DNA of 64,000 nt, from the NCBI GenBank assembly GCA_019058445.1, contig JAHPZA010000004.1:1-64000 (forward strand), read 5' to 3'. The stretch is from Promethearchaeota archaeon. GTDB lineage: Archaea; Asgardarchaeota; Lokiarchaeia; Sigyniarchaeales; SOKP01. A program made the position numbers and the translations under genes. How positions within the stretch are numbered: position 1 is the stretch's first letter; each line of letters opens with the position of its first letter. Below the pieces are notes generated by a model. It had not been told where the DNA came from. It saw nothing but the letters and a program-made list of their open reading frames with translations, and did not search any database. Below are positions 8,277 through 17,683 of this stretch, one piece after another.

Positions 8277-8376
8277 CCCTAATCAATACAAATGAAACCT
8301 AATATAATCCTAATTTTTAAAAATTTTTATGAATTGTAAATTGGATTAATCTATTAAGATTTTCTTGATGCTGAAA
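8277..8376 (+). repeat. Intergenic repeat, copy 4 (diverged)
   Basis: A 15-codon frame at 8292-8339 reads MKPNIILIFKNFYEL and a stop, the same length as copies 2 and 3. The flanks align with copy 2 on both sides (AATCAATA before; TTCTTGATG after). It lies between the DUF166 gene and the response regulator and may overlap the promoter region of the latter. Confidence 0.4.
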
Positions 8377-8448
8377 TTATAATATAATTTGTGTAGAAAA
8401 ATGTTTTTAAAGAACTTTTTTTATTAATTTATATAAAGGGGATTTAGA

Positions 8449-8823
8449 GTGACAAGCGTCTTTATCGTTGATGATGACATGTCTTTGCACACCATCTATC
8501 AACTAATTCTAGAACGGGCAGGATTTTCAGAATTTATTTTCGCAAGCAACGGTAAAGAAGCAGTTGAAAAATACATAAAGTTTAATGGATCTCCAGATAT
8601 AATATTAATGGACCATAGAATGCCCTTAATGAGTGGAATCGATGCTTTAATTGAGATTTTAGCTTTTAATAAAAATGCAAAAGTTATTTTTATTAGCGCA
8701 GATGAAGCAGTAAAGGAGCAAACGATAGCTTTAGGTGCTCGAGGATTTATTAAAAAACCCTTTGATATACACCAACTCCTAATTGTTATTAAAAATGTCA
8801 TGAATTTAGAGATAAAAATATAA
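8449..8823 (+). CDS. Stand-alone response-regulator receiver protein
   Basis: The 124-residue single receiver domain has the acidic pocket D8-D10 (FIVDDD), phosphoacceptor D55 in LMDHRMP, S83 in the threonine/serine position (VIFISAD) and K103 before the cis-proline (FIKKPFD). There is no output domain, so it signals through a partner protein or as a phosphorelay intermediate. Translation starts at GTG behind an AAAGGGGA-like ribosome-binding site. It is followed after 22 bases by a PAS histidine kinase, its likely phosphodonor, in one operon. Confidence 0.9.
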   Translation: MTSVFIVDDDMSLHTIYQLILERAGFSEFIFASNGKEAVEKYIKFNGSPDIILMDHRMPLMSGIDALIEILAFNKNAKVIFISADEAVKEQTIALGARGFIKKPFDIHQLLIVIKNVMNLEIKI

Positions 8824-8845
8824 GAAAAAGAGGTTAAAAATAAGA

Positions 8846-10735
8846 ATGAATGAACATAAACAAGATTTTAATAACTCAAAAGAAAATTTAGATAGAAATG
8901 AAGATCCCTTTCAAATTATTGTAGATAACGCAAATGAGGGTTTTATTATAACTGATTCAAGAGGTAATATCCTCTATTGTAATAAAGGAACTTCAATTTT
9001 AATTGGATATGATAATAATGAATTATTAGGAATGAACTTCGAAAATTTATTGCATCCAGATGAGGTCACAAAGGTAACCAATACATTTAAAAATAGGGTT
9101 GTGGGAGATAACCAAACAAATCGATATGAAACCATTTTTCTTAGCAAAAATAAGAAGGAAATACCTGTAGAATACAGTATAACAGAAATAATCTGGAAAG
9201 GCGTGAAAAACATTTTAATAACTATATGTGATATTTCTGATCGAAAAGAAGCTCAAAAAGCACTAATTGATAGTGAGAAATTATTAGATGATATACTCAC
9301 AGCATCTTCGGTAGGAATTGCTTATTCAGTTGATAGAAAGATAATATGGGCAAATGAATCAATGGTCAAATTATTTGGTTTTGAAAGTGAAGAAATGTAT
9401 AAAAACAAAGATACTCGGATTCTATATCCTAATGAAAATGAATATACACGAGTTGGGAAAATAACATATGAACAATTAACCTCAACAGGCAAAGTTGAAC
9501 TCGATGCGAAATTACAGCGGAGGGATGGCTCGATTTTTGATGCCCATATAAGAGTAAATCTTCTTAAGCCAGATGAACCCAAAAAAGGAATGATTGTAAG
9601 TATTATAGATATCACCAAACGAAAACAAGCAGAATTAAAATTAAAAGAATCTGAAAAGAGGTTCAGAGCTTTATACGAAAATATTGCTGGAGGAACACTC
9701 ATTATAGGAAATGATTATCGTATTAAAGATGTAAATGATCGTACATGTGAAATTACAGGATATACTAAAGATGAACTCATCGGGCAATTATGTGATATTG
9801 TGTGCCCAAAAGGTTCAGCATCTGAATCGTGCCCAATATGGGAAGAAAATCTTGATGAATTTAAAGGTATGGATACAGCCATTAAATGTAAGAATAGAAA
9901 GAAAAATCCTATATTAAAAAATGCAAAAAGAATCAAAATTGAAAATGAAAGTTATATATTAGAGAATTTTCAGGATATTTCTGAGAGGAAAAGAACTGAA
10001 GAAATGTTAAGAGAATCTGAAATCAAATATCGAGAAGCTTACAATAAATCAGACTTTTATAAAGATCTGTTAGCTCACGATATGGGGAATATTTTAAGTA
10101 ACATCATGTCTTCCATACAATTAATAGAAATATCAAGAAATAAAGCGGAAGATGATGAAATAAAAGAAAAATTACTAAAACTTATTAAAACACAGGTTCA
10201 GCGAGGGGCTTCTTTAATCTCAAATGTTAGAAAACTCTCATTTTTGGAGGAAAAAGAAGTAAGTATAAAAAATATTGAAATTACTAGTCTACTCGAAAAC
10301 GCCATCGAGTTAATTCGTTCTAGATTTAATCAAAGCAATGTCAAAATAAAAATTGACACGCCACAAAAAGGAATTAAGGTCAAGGGAGGTGATCTTCTTC
10401 TTGATGTTTTTGAAAACATCCTAATTAACGCAATTATTCATAATCACAATGATATAAAGAAAATATGGATAGAAGTATTTCCAATTAAAAAAGATAAAGA
10501 GAAATATGTAAGATTAGAATTTAAAGACAACGCTGTAGGAATAATTGATGATAGAAAAACTGAAATCTTTGAAAGGAGTTATAAAAAAGATAAAAGTACT
10601 GGTGGAATGGGGATAGGGCTCTCACTTGTGAAAATGATAATCGATGGATATGACGGAAAAATATGGGTAGAGGATCGGATAGAGGGAGATCATACAAAAG
10701 GAAGCAACTTCATTATTCTTCTTAAAGAGGTCTAG
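8846..10735 (+). CDS. Triple-PAS sensor histidine kinase
   Basis: Soluble kinase of 629 residues with no membrane helices, so it senses a cytoplasmic signal. Three PAS domains lie at about 20-135, 140-265 and 270-380 (NANEGFIITDSRGNILYCN begins the first; each of the first two ends with an ITDISDRK-like PAC motif). The third contains cysteines (CDIVC, ESCPIW) that could bind a metal or respond to redox state. The phosphoacceptor helix holds AHDMGNIL near residue 411. The ATPase domain has the N box (ENILINAIIHN), G1 (DNAVGI) and G2 (GGMGIGLSLV). It is co-transcribed with the receiver protein upstream. Confidence 0.88.
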   Translation: MNEHKQDFNNSKENLDRNEDPFQIIVDNANEGFIITDSRGNILYCNKGTSILIGYDNNELLGMNFENLLHPDEVTKVTNTFKNRVVGDNQTNRYETIFLSKNKKEIPVEYSITEIIWKGVKNILITICDISDRKEAQKALIDSEKLLDDILTASSVGIAYSVDRKIIWANESMVKLFGFESEEMYKNKDTRILYPNENEYTRVGKITYEQLTSTGKVELDAKLQRRDGSIFDAHIRVNLLKPDEPKKGMIVSIIDITKRKQAELKLKESEKRFRALYENIAGGTLIIGNDYRIKDVNDRTCEITGYTKDELIGQLCDIVCPKGSASESCPIWEENLDEFKGMDTAIKCKNRKKNPILKNAKRIKIENESYILENFQDISERKRTEEMLRESEIKYREAYNKSDFYKDLLAHDMGNILSNIMSSIQLIEISRNKAEDDEIKEKLLKLIKTQVQRGASLISNVRKLSFLEEKEVSIKNIEITSLLENAIELIRSRFNQSNVKIKIDTPQKGIKVKGGDLLLDVFENILINAIIHNHNDIKKIWIEVFPIKKDKEKYVRLEFKDNAVGIIDDRKTEIFERSYKKDKSTGGMGIGLSLVKMIIDGYDGKIWVEDRIEGDHTKGSNFIILLKEV

Positions 10736-10762
10736 GCCATCATTTAAAGCTCATTGTTGAAC

Positions 10763-10830
10763 ATAATGAAGCCTTGCCTTATGGAAGGCAAACTTTTCAT
10801 AATTTCTTAGAACTTAGAATTAGAGAGTAA
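10763..10830 (+). terminator. Hairpin terminator after the kinase, overlapping a weak repeat copy 5
   Basis: A perfect 7-bp stem with a 4-base loop, TTGCCTT-ATGG-AAGGCAA (10774-10791), is followed by ACTTTTC, a typical small intrinsic-terminator shape 40 bases after the kinase stop. The surrounding sequence, from ATGAAGCCT at 10766 through AATTTCTTAGAACTTAGA at 10801-10818, also resembles the intergenic repeat family, although weakly. Confidence 0.45.
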
Positions 10831-10971
10831 TTAGAAAAATATGTTTTTTCTTGTTTTATTGACAATACAAATTCCATCAGTAATATAAAGCTTGTATAAT
10901 TGATTAATACATAAAACTCGGATTTTTAATAGATATTAAATATAGTTTTAGAGAAAAAATGGGGATATAAA

Positions 10972-11949
10972 TTGATTAGAAATCAAAAGCAGAAAGATAA
11001 TATTAAAAATAGAGACATCAGTCACCTAGATAGTAATAGCGTATTAAAGCGAAATATGAATAACTTGAATTTCCATATTAAAGCGATTCTATTTTTATCG
11101 AGTTTAATGATGATACTATGGATAGGAGTGTTAACTATTTTTAGATTTAGTTTTGCATCAAGCGCTTCATCCACATCTGATGGTTTAGAACAAATCTATC
11201 AGTTATTAATAGTGTTTTTTGTATGCAATGCAATCGTTTTTTGTTTGGTTTGGTTGGCAGAAAGGTCATTTATTTCAGGAAAATGGTTAGTGTTCATAAT
11301 ATTTTATTCTAGTTTTATGGTTGCTTTTTTTATGCCACAAATTGAAACAATGATGTTTAACGATTCAGTTCAAATGCCCTTATGGATAATATATAGTGCG
11401 ATTTTTTCTGGATTGGTAGCTTGTTCTATTATAGCAATCTTATTAGTTAGAATGTATGGTAAATATGAAAACAATAATGAACACTTTGTTTCATCTTTAT
11501 GGGATGGAAACAAAACTGAATTATTATGGAAATTTAGTATATTAGCTGTAATTTATGCAGGATTTTATTTTTTCTTTGGATATTATATTGCCTGGCAATT
11601 CCCCGAATTAAGATTTTATTATTCTGGTACTACAGAACTAAAGGGCTTTTTTGAGCAGTGGGAATACTCTTTTTCCCAGAAACCTATTCTACCCTTTTTC
11701 CAAATAATGCGAGGTTTTCTATGGGCTTCCGTTGGATTTTTTACAACTAGAGCACTAAAAAAAGACGTCAATTGGGAAAGTTATATTATTGTAGGCTTGA
11801 TTTTAAGCATAGGTTTAAGCTTTCAATTACTAATCCCAAATCCATATATCCCAGCATCAGTAAGAATAGGTCATTTTTATGAAGCATTAATTGAAAATTT
11901 TTTATTTGGCGTAATAGCAGCAATTATGTTCAAGCAAAAAGAAATATGA
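10972..11949 (+). CDS. Eight-helix membrane protein, unknown
   Basis: About eight membrane segments follow a charged N-terminal tail of roughly 35 residues. The start is probably TTG at 10972, with GGGGAT about nine bases upstream; an in-frame ATG at 11056 would remove only the charged tail. I see no catalytic or ligand motifs and recognise no family. A polar, tyrosine-rich loop lies between helices 5 and 6 (ELRFYYSGTTELKGFFEQWE). It may be co-transcribed with the small membrane protein at 12013, 63 bases downstream. Confidence 0.55.
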   Translation: MIRNQKQKDNIKNRDISHLDSNSVLKRNMNNLNFHIKAILFLSSLMMILWIGVLTIFRFSFASSASSTSDGLEQIYQLLIVFFVCNAIVFCLVWLAERSFISGKWLVFIIFYSSFMVAFFMPQIETMMFNDSVQMPLWIIYSAIFSGLVACSIIAILLVRMYGKYENNNEHFVSSLWDGNKTELLWKFSILAVIYAGFYFFFGYYIAWQFPELRFYYSGTTELKGFFEQWEYSFSQKPILPFFQIMRGFLWASVGFFTTRALKKDVNWESYIIVGLILSIGLSFQLLIPNPYIPASVRIGHFYEALIENFLFGVIAAIMFKQKEI

Positions 11950-12012
11950 GCTTTATTTTGTTCTTAAATCAAAAAATAATTAAAGAAATATAAATTTATG
12001 GAGGAATAGAAA

Positions 12013-12414
12013 ATGAAATCAATTACTATTAAAAAAGCGTCTATATTAGCAACTATAATCTTTATTGGGATGATATGTTTTCAACTTCTACTAGCTCTTG
12101 GCTTTCCAATTGGACATTTAGCCTGGGGAGGTCAATATAAGGTATTGCCCATTGAATTGAGAATAGCAAGTTTAGTTGCGGTCGCAGTTTTTGTAATTGC
12201 TTCGATTTTAGTAATGTCGCGAGCAGAGATAATAAAAATCATTGAAAAACCAAAATTTCTCAAGTCCAGTGTTTTAATTTTAGCAATATATTTTGCGTTT
12301 AACGTTTTTCTAAACCTATTAACAGAAAATTTTTGGGAAATGCTTATTATGATGCCAGTTTCACTTATCTTAAGTATATTATGTTTTATAGTAGCATTGG
12401 GACCGGATTCTTAA
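12013..12414 (+). CDS. Small four-helix membrane protein
   Basis: The 133-residue protein has four membrane helices. The loop after helix 1 carries the conserved-looking segment PIGHLAWGGQYKVLPIELR, which I associate with a family of uncharacterised small membrane proteins found also in bacteria; I do not know its function. A good ribosome-binding site (TATGGAGGAA) precedes the ATG. It follows the larger membrane protein at 10972 and precedes the zinc-finger protein at 12464. Confidence 0.6.
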   Translation: MKSITIKKASILATIIFIGMICFQLLLALGFPIGHLAWGGQYKVLPIELRIASLVAVAVFVIASILVMSRAEIIKIIEKPKFLKSSVLILAIYFAFNVFLNLLTENFWEMLIMMPVSLILSILCFIVALGPDS

Positions 12415-12463
12415 AGTATCTTATTTTTTAGAATTAAAATTTATAAAATATATTAATATAATT

Positions 12464-13183
12464 ATGTGTTTTGAAGAAATAAGCGTATGTCCTGAATGTG
12501 GTACTCCAGTTGGTTATAAAGGGGTAGTAAACAAATTATATAATTTTTTATGTTCCAAATGTGGATGGGAAGGATCTAATTTTAAGACAAAGAAAATTAA
12601 AACTGATTTTAGACATCGGGCAAAACCGTGTCATGACTGTGGAATAGTTGAAGGAGAACTACATAAGGAAAATTGTGATATGGAGGTTTGCCCTTTTTGT
12701 GGGCTTCAACTGTTAACATGTGGTTGTAAGTACACAGAAATCGGCTACGATGCTGATGATCTCCCTGAAGACATCTTTAACGATGGTTTAGATGATGTAG
12801 ATTATAGTAAATGGAAAAAGAGACTACAAGAAAAAGGAAGGATTCCTTACATATTTTTTCCTAATATTTGTGATAAATGTGGAGTTTTATGGCCAATATA
12901 TATAAATATACCTCCTAAAGATCTTATGAAATATACTTTTATTGACGGAAAGCGGAAGTTATTTTGTAGAGAATGTTATAAAGAAATAAAGAGTATGATC
13001 GATAAGGGGAAAAAAGATAATATAAAATTGCCAGAGATGTGTTATTATTGTGGATTCATGGGTAATGATTTAAAAAAGATAAATGATGAGAATTGGACTA
13101 ATAAAATTGAGCCTAGGATGAGAGATAAAACCCTCTGCTCAAAGTGTTATATTAGAATTGACTCACTCTTAAATGATAATTAA
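12464..13183 (+). CDS. Multi-zinc-ribbon protein
   Basis: A cysteine-rich 239-residue soluble protein. Ribbon 1 is CPECG with CSKCG (residues 8-38). Ribbon 2 is CHDCGIVEGELHKENCDME, then CPFCGLQLLTCGC, a Cys/His arrangement that I have seen in uncharacterised bacterial proteins. Ribbon 3 is CDKCG with CRECY, and ribbon 4 is CYYCG with CSKCY near the end. No nucleic-acid-binding or enzymatic domain accompanies them. Probable structural zinc sites suggest a protein- or nucleic-acid-binding adaptor; the role is unknown. Confidence 0.6.
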   Translation: MCFEEISVCPECGTPVGYKGVVNKLYNFLCSKCGWEGSNFKTKKIKTDFRHRAKPCHDCGIVEGELHKENCDMEVCPFCGLQLLTCGCKYTEIGYDADDLPEDIFNDGLDDVDYSKWKKRLQEKGRIPYIFFPNICDKCGVLWPIYINIPPKDLMKYTFIDGKRKLFCRECYKEIKSMIDKGKKDNIKLPEMCYYCGFMGNDLKKINDENWTNKIEPRMRDKTLCSKCYIRIDSLLNDN

Positions 13184-13283
13184 TATTCTAAGGTAAAATT
13201 TTTAAATAAATTAGACCTTAATGATAAACACTGCTCTTTAAAGAAAGTTCTAACATATTGTGTAAGATTAGGAGTAAAATTTA

Positions 13284-13988
13284 ATGAAAGATGCTGACAA
13301 GATCAAGAAAACTGAAGATATTAAAGACCATTTTGAAGAAATATCAGAACGGTATGATAAAGTTATTTTAAAGAATATTCCTTTTTATGATGAATTTTTA
13401 GATACAATGGTTAGTGTAATACCATTTGAGACAGATAAGAAGTTAAATGCCATAGATTTAGGTTGCGGTACCGGAAATCTTACAAAAAGAATTAAGCAAA
13501 ATTATCCGTATGCGAAAATTATATGTATAGATATCTCTCCAAACATGTTAGAGGTTGCAAAATTTAAGTTAAAGGAATATCAAGATATTAAATATTTTGT
13601 GAAAGATTTTTACGATTTAAAATTCGAAAATCAGTATGATGTCGTTCTATCTTCTTTTTCTTTACATCATCTCATAACTGATGAAGATAAAATAAATTTT
13701 TATCAGAAAATCTATAATAGTTTAAATGAGGGTAGTATTTTCTTTAACTTAGACGTGGTATTAGGATCTAACGAACATATCCAAAATTACTACATGGAAG
13801 CATGGAAGAAATATTTAAGAAAAGACTATTCAAAGACTGAAGTACAAACGATTTTAAAGCAATATTATTATGAGGATAGTCCTGCGAAATTGACTGATCA
13901 ATTAAAATGGCTTGAAAATATTGGATTTAAAAGTGTAGATGTAATTAGGAAGTATTTTAATTTTGCGATTTATGGTGGCATAAAATGA
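13284..13988 (+). CDS. Class I SAM-dependent methyltransferase
   Basis: The 234-residue protein has the Rossmann SAM-binding motifs: AIDLGCGTGNLTKRI (motif I), ICIDISPNMLEVAKF (motif II with the acidic residue), KYFVKDFYDL and YDVVLSSFSLHHL (motif IV region). This pattern is closest to the small-molecule Methyltransf_11/25 group. The substrate is unknown. It stands alone with a GGAG-like ribosome-binding site about ten bases before the ATG. Confidence 0.82.
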   Translation: MKDADKIKKTEDIKDHFEEISERYDKVILKNIPFYDEFLDTMVSVIPFETDKKLNAIDLGCGTGNLTKRIKQNYPYAKIICIDISPNMLEVAKFKLKEYQDIKYFVKDFYDLKFENQYDVVLSSFSLHHLITDEDKINFYQKIYNSLNEGSIFFNLDVVLGSNEHIQNYYMEAWKKYLRKDYSKTEVQTILKQYYYEDSPAKLTDQLKWLENIGFKSVDVIRKYFNFAIYGGIK

Positions 13989-14059
13989 GATGTGGGGAAT
14001 AAAAGCAAAACATAAGTTAAATAAAAATTTTTATTAATGTAGATAAAAAATTTAAAATA

Positions 14060-14359
14060 TTGTGGTTAGCTTTGGAAAAGACTGTGCTTCGAGTCATTTT
14101 AAACGAAAATGAAAACAATTTTTGTGCAAAATGCTGTAAAACCAAACAAGTTATAGAACGAATGTTTGAGGCTTTTCCAGAATTTAAAGAAAAAATTGAG
14201 ATACAATATTGGGATATAAGTTCAGATCAAATTATCAAGGAGTATGGAGAATTAACAGCACCTGTAATAATATTAAATGACTTTATTTTTTCAGAAGGTC
14301 ATGTTCCAATTATTAAAAAATTATGTCGAAAAATAATGAATTCTATTAAAGACGCGTAA
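14060..14359 (+). CDS. Small thioredoxin-fold protein
   Basis: The 99-residue protein fits a glutaredoxin/thioredoxin fold: a first strand (VLRVILNENENN), a Cys-x-x-Cys active site FCAKCCKT with a third adjacent cysteine, a middle strand IQYWDI, and the cis-proline loop TAPVIILND before SEGHVPI. It is likely a thiol-disulfide reductase or a thiol-metal handling protein. The start is probably TTG at 14060; there is no ATG near the N-terminus. It lies between the methyltransferase and the TBP gene. Confidence 0.6.
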   Translation: MWLALEKTVLRVILNENENNFCAKCCKTKQVIERMFEAFPEFKEKIEIQYWDISSDQIIKEYGELTAPVIILNDFIFSEGHVPIIKKLCRKIMNSIKDA

Positions 14360-14520
14360 ATTTTAATAGATTTAACCATAATTGAATAATTTGATAAATA
14401 AATAGCAAAAACGATTTAATATCTAAATAGATCTGCAATTTCTGCATTTTTTCTGGCTCAATCCAATATCCTTAAATTAATACATTCGAAATAAAAAATA
14501 TTCATATTAAGTGTAATATC

Positions 14521-15153
14521 ATGTCAGAAAAAAAAAATAAAATTAAGGAACACAATTTTGAAGGAGAATTAGATTATAAGATCGAAAATGTGGTTGCCAC
14601 AGTTGAAGTAGAAATTACAGAAAAGATAGATCTTAACCAAATTACCCGTAAACAAGTAGATGCAGAATATAATCCTGAAAGGTTTCCAGGACTCGTTATG
14701 AGAATCACTGAACCTAAGGCAACATTTCTTATCTTCTCTACGGGAAAGATGGTTGTTACAGGGCTTCGAAGAGCAGATGAGGCAAGTCCTGGAGTAGAAA
14801 AAGTAATGAAAAAAATAAAAAAAGCAGGAATTAATGTGGCAAATCCAAAAATCACGATTCAGAATATTGTCGCAAGCGGAGATTTACACACAAACATAGA
14901 TTTAAACATGGCTGCGATTATAATGGAATATGCCATGTATGAGCCAGAAGTATTCCCAGGGTTAATATATCGCATGCAAGAGCCAAGAACAGTTTTTTTA
15001 ATCTTCTCTACAGGAAGAATAGTCTGCACTGGAGCTAAGAATAAGGAAGAAGTAAGAGAGGCGGTTTTAAAATTAAATTATCAAGTACGCGAATTAGGCG
15101 TAGCTAAAAATAATCTTGCCGACACGGAATATGAAGATATTTCATTTTTTTAA
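14521..15153 (+). CDS. tbp: TATA-binding protein
   Basis: General transcription factor that binds the TATA box and recruits TFB and RNA polymerase. The 210-residue protein has the two direct repeats of the TBP saddle. Repeat 1 contains VENVVATVEVE, RFPGLVMRITEPKATFLIFS and TGKMVVTG. Repeat 2 contains IQNIVASGDL, FPGLIYRMQEPRTVFLIFS and TGRIVCTGAK. A lysine- and acid-rich tail of about 20 residues precedes repeat 1. This protein alone shows that the host is an archaeon, because bacteria lack it. It is convergent with the ABC permease gene at 15191. Confidence 0.97.
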   Translation: MSEKKNKIKEHNFEGELDYKIENVVATVEVEITEKIDLNQITRKQVDAEYNPERFPGLVMRITEPKATFLIFSTGKMVVTGLRRADEASPGVEKVMKKIKKAGINVANPKITIQNIVASGDLHTNIDLNMAAIIMEYAMYEPEVFPGLIYRMQEPRTVFLIFSTGRIVCTGAKNKEEVREAVLKLNYQVRELGVAKNNLADTEYEDISFF

Positions 15154-15190
15154 TTGTGCCCGATTGGTATTTACAAATTAGTTAATGAAA

Positions 15191-17683
15191 CTAACCTATA
15201 AATCTTGTTTGTACTTGTTCATATAAATTCTGCTTGTATACAGTTCTTAAACCGATAAACGAGCCCAATAAATATAGAAATAGAGGTGGTATTGTAATCA
15301 GTAAGATAGCTGGAACCCCGACAATTACTTCTATGGCAAAATCCGCTGCATAAACTTGTCCCATTTCTAGGGTTAAGGGATATGTAAATATAATAGCAAA
15401 TAAGATTGGAATTAGACCTTGTAATATGTTTTCAATTAATATAATTTTAAAAATACTTTTCTTTGAATATCCTAAGGATCTTAAAATGCCATATTCATAA
15501 TTCTTATCATAAATATTCATTACAGAGTTATAAAATACAATGAAAAAAGAGACTAACAAGGTGTAAAAAACAATTACGTATAACACAACAGCATAGTTAT
15601 TTATAAACTCAACAGCTTTTTCATTCATTACTTCCGCATCAAATATAACTTCAACATTATCAAATTTATATAACTCATCTATGATTTTTTCTTTATCAGC
15701 GTTATCATCCAACAGAATATAAATTCCATCAATGAAATTAGAATTGTTATAAAAAATCTTTTGTCCCGCGTTCAAGGTAACATAGGGAGTAACTACTAAT
15801 TCGTTATGGATTCCAACTATTTTAAATTTAAATTCTTCATTGGCAGAATTCTTAATAGTTAATTTATCTCCGAGTTTTTTATCAAGTTTATTTGCATGTA
15901 CCGAAGATATCACGATTTCATTATCATTTTTAGGTGCCCTGTTTTGTTGCGTTTCGCTTTGCCAATGAAACTGATGAAATTTTTTATTCTTTATATCCAT
16001 ACCCTGCAATATAACATTCTGATCTTCTTTATCTCCTTTTGCTTTTGCTAAGATTAATCCTTTTGTGTAAACCTTGATGTCATTAATCCCATCAATATTA
16101 TCGATATCGTTAACGATATTATCTTGACTCGAATAATTAACGCTTGTTTGAAATAGGACGTCTAAATCCCACCTTTCGCTCGTTTCAATGTTATTATTAT
16201 TATTTCTGAATGTTCTATCTACATTATAATACATCGAATCAAGTAGGCTCTCAGTAGCAGACACAATTAAAAGCGAAAAGGTCATTGCTATTACGGTAAA
16301 AGCAATCCTCTTAGGATTTCTGAACACATTTCTAAATACCAACCTACTTTCTATATTTCTAGAATTAGAGCTTTCTTTAACTTTTTTAATTTTTCTAGTG
16401 GTCTCTTTTTGCTCATAGATTAATTCCGCGATTATCTGTTTATTTATTTTTATTATAGAGAAGAAAGTGCTAAGAAACATCAGCAATCCACCAACAATCA
16501 AGCCAAGCAGTAATACATCCGGCAGAAATATGAGAGGGAAATCAAGAACTGATAAATTTGTAATTTCGGCAAACATTACATTTATCATTAAATACCCCAA
16601 TCCAAAACCTAGCATAATTCCCAAGGGAATTGAGATTACAGATATAACCATGACATTGAATAAAAAATATTTAAAAATATCTTTTCGAGTATAACCGAGT
16701 CCTAATAAAATACCAATTTGTTGCTTTTGACTATTCACATATCTATTAAAGATGATATACACAATAATTCCTCCAAGGAATGCCATAAAAAATAATAATA
16801 TTAAAAATATTTCACCCGTATCCTGGACGTCAGATTTCATTAATGAATAGGCGTAAGAATCTTCAAAATTCTCAGATTTCTCTATTTCTACATTACATAC
16901 TTCCTGGAGGTAATTCTCTACTTCGTCATTACCATCAGTGACGTCGTCTTTAAAGGTTACAGCAATATTGTTATAATCAACCAGCTTATAATAATTAATC
17001 AAATCAGTATAATCATCTGGAGTGGAGGCATTTAAACCTATAAAATATTGAATTATATAATTTTTTAATGTATTTTTAGCAAGAAAAATGACTCCCATGG
17101 ATCCTTCTACTGGAAATAAGTATTCAGGATTAGAAGTCATAAATATAAACTCAGGCGCATTACAAGTCCCATATATTTTTAATTTCGCATTATTCAAACC
17201 ATCAATTTCAATTTTATCGCCAACATCTATATTATTTTTAGTGGCATATACATCATCAATCACCGCGCTTATATTATCATCTTTATCAAAATTCTCTCCC
17301 GATATTATATTATAATCATATACTTCAGGTTCTTCTAATTCCGAGTCTAAACCTACAAGCAATACATACTTTCTTTCTTTTTGATCAGGAAATTGTAACG
17401 ATGCGGTCCATAAGAGTCTCCCCGTATACTCATCAACTTCTTCTAAAGAACCTAATCCATCTAATTGTGCTTGAGTAATCCATGTCTCATCTGATAATTG
17501 ATATGTATAATCCGCATGATTTACATCTTCAAAATATAGGTCCATCATGGGGAGGGCTGCTTGAACTCCATAATATAATCCTAAACCTCCACCGAGAGAT
17601 AAAATAATTGTCCCAATAATGAGAGAGCTTCTCCAACCTAAATTTCTAAAATCTTTTATTGCTTTTTTTACGATTATATCCAT
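15191..17683 (-). CDS. FtsX/MacB-type ABC exporter permease
   Basis: The 830-residue permease has an N-terminal membrane helix (about 18-40), a large extracytoplasmic domain, three helices at about 290-420, then a second helix-domain-three-helix unit (about 460-830). This is the duplicated FtsX arrangement of LolC/MacB-like exporters. The family does not move substrates through the membrane but uses mechanotransmission to act on extracellular lipids, lipoproteins or peptides. The start codon directly follows the ATPase stop codon, so both subunits are translated from one mRNA. No substrate protein is encoded beside it. Confidence 0.85.
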   Translation of the reverse strand: MDIIVKKAIKDFRNLGWRSSLIIGTIILSLGGGLGLYYGVQAALPMMDLYFEDVNHADYTYQLSDETWITQAQLDGLGSLEEVDEYTGRLLWTASLQFPDQKERKYVLLVGLDSELEEPEVYDYNIISGENFDKDDNISAVIDDVYATKNNIDVGDKIEIDGLNNAKLKIYGTCNAPEFIFMTSNPEYLFPVEGSMGVIFLAKNTLKNYIIQYFIGLNASTPDDYTDLINYYKLVDYNNIAVTFKDDVTDGNDEVENYLQEVCNVEIEKSENFEDSYAYSLMKSDVQDTGEIFLILLFFMAFLGGIIVYIIFNRYVNSQKQQIGILLGLGYTRKDIFKYFLFNVMVISVISIPLGIMLGFGLGYLMINVMFAEITNLSVLDFPLIFLPDVLLLGLIVGGLLMFLSTFFSIIKINKQIIAELIYEQKETTRKIKKVKESSNSRNIESRLVFRNVFRNPKRIAFTVIAMTFSLLIVSATESLLDSMYYNVDRTFRNNNNNIETSERWDLDVLFQTSVNYSSQDNIVNDIDNIDGINDIKVYTKGLILAKAKGDKEDQNVILQGMDIKNKKFHQFHWQSETQQNRAPKNDNEIVISSVHANKLDKKLGDKLTIKNSANEEFKFKIVGIHNELVVTPYVTLNAGQKIFYNNSNFIDGIYILLDDNADKEKIIDELYKFDNVEVIFDAEVMNEKAVEFINNYAVVLYVIVFYTLLVSFFIVFYNSVMNIYDKNYEYGILRSLGYSKKSIFKIILIENILQGLIPILFAIIFTYPLTLEMGQVYAADFAIEVIVGVPAILLITIPPLFLYLLGSFIGLRTVYKQNLYEQVQTRFIG

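Noticed and set aside
15178-15194. TTAGTT-AATGA-AACTAA hairpin between TBP and the ABC permease
   Set aside because: The stem is weak and overlaps the permease stop codon; it could be a shared terminator but is not strong enough to call.
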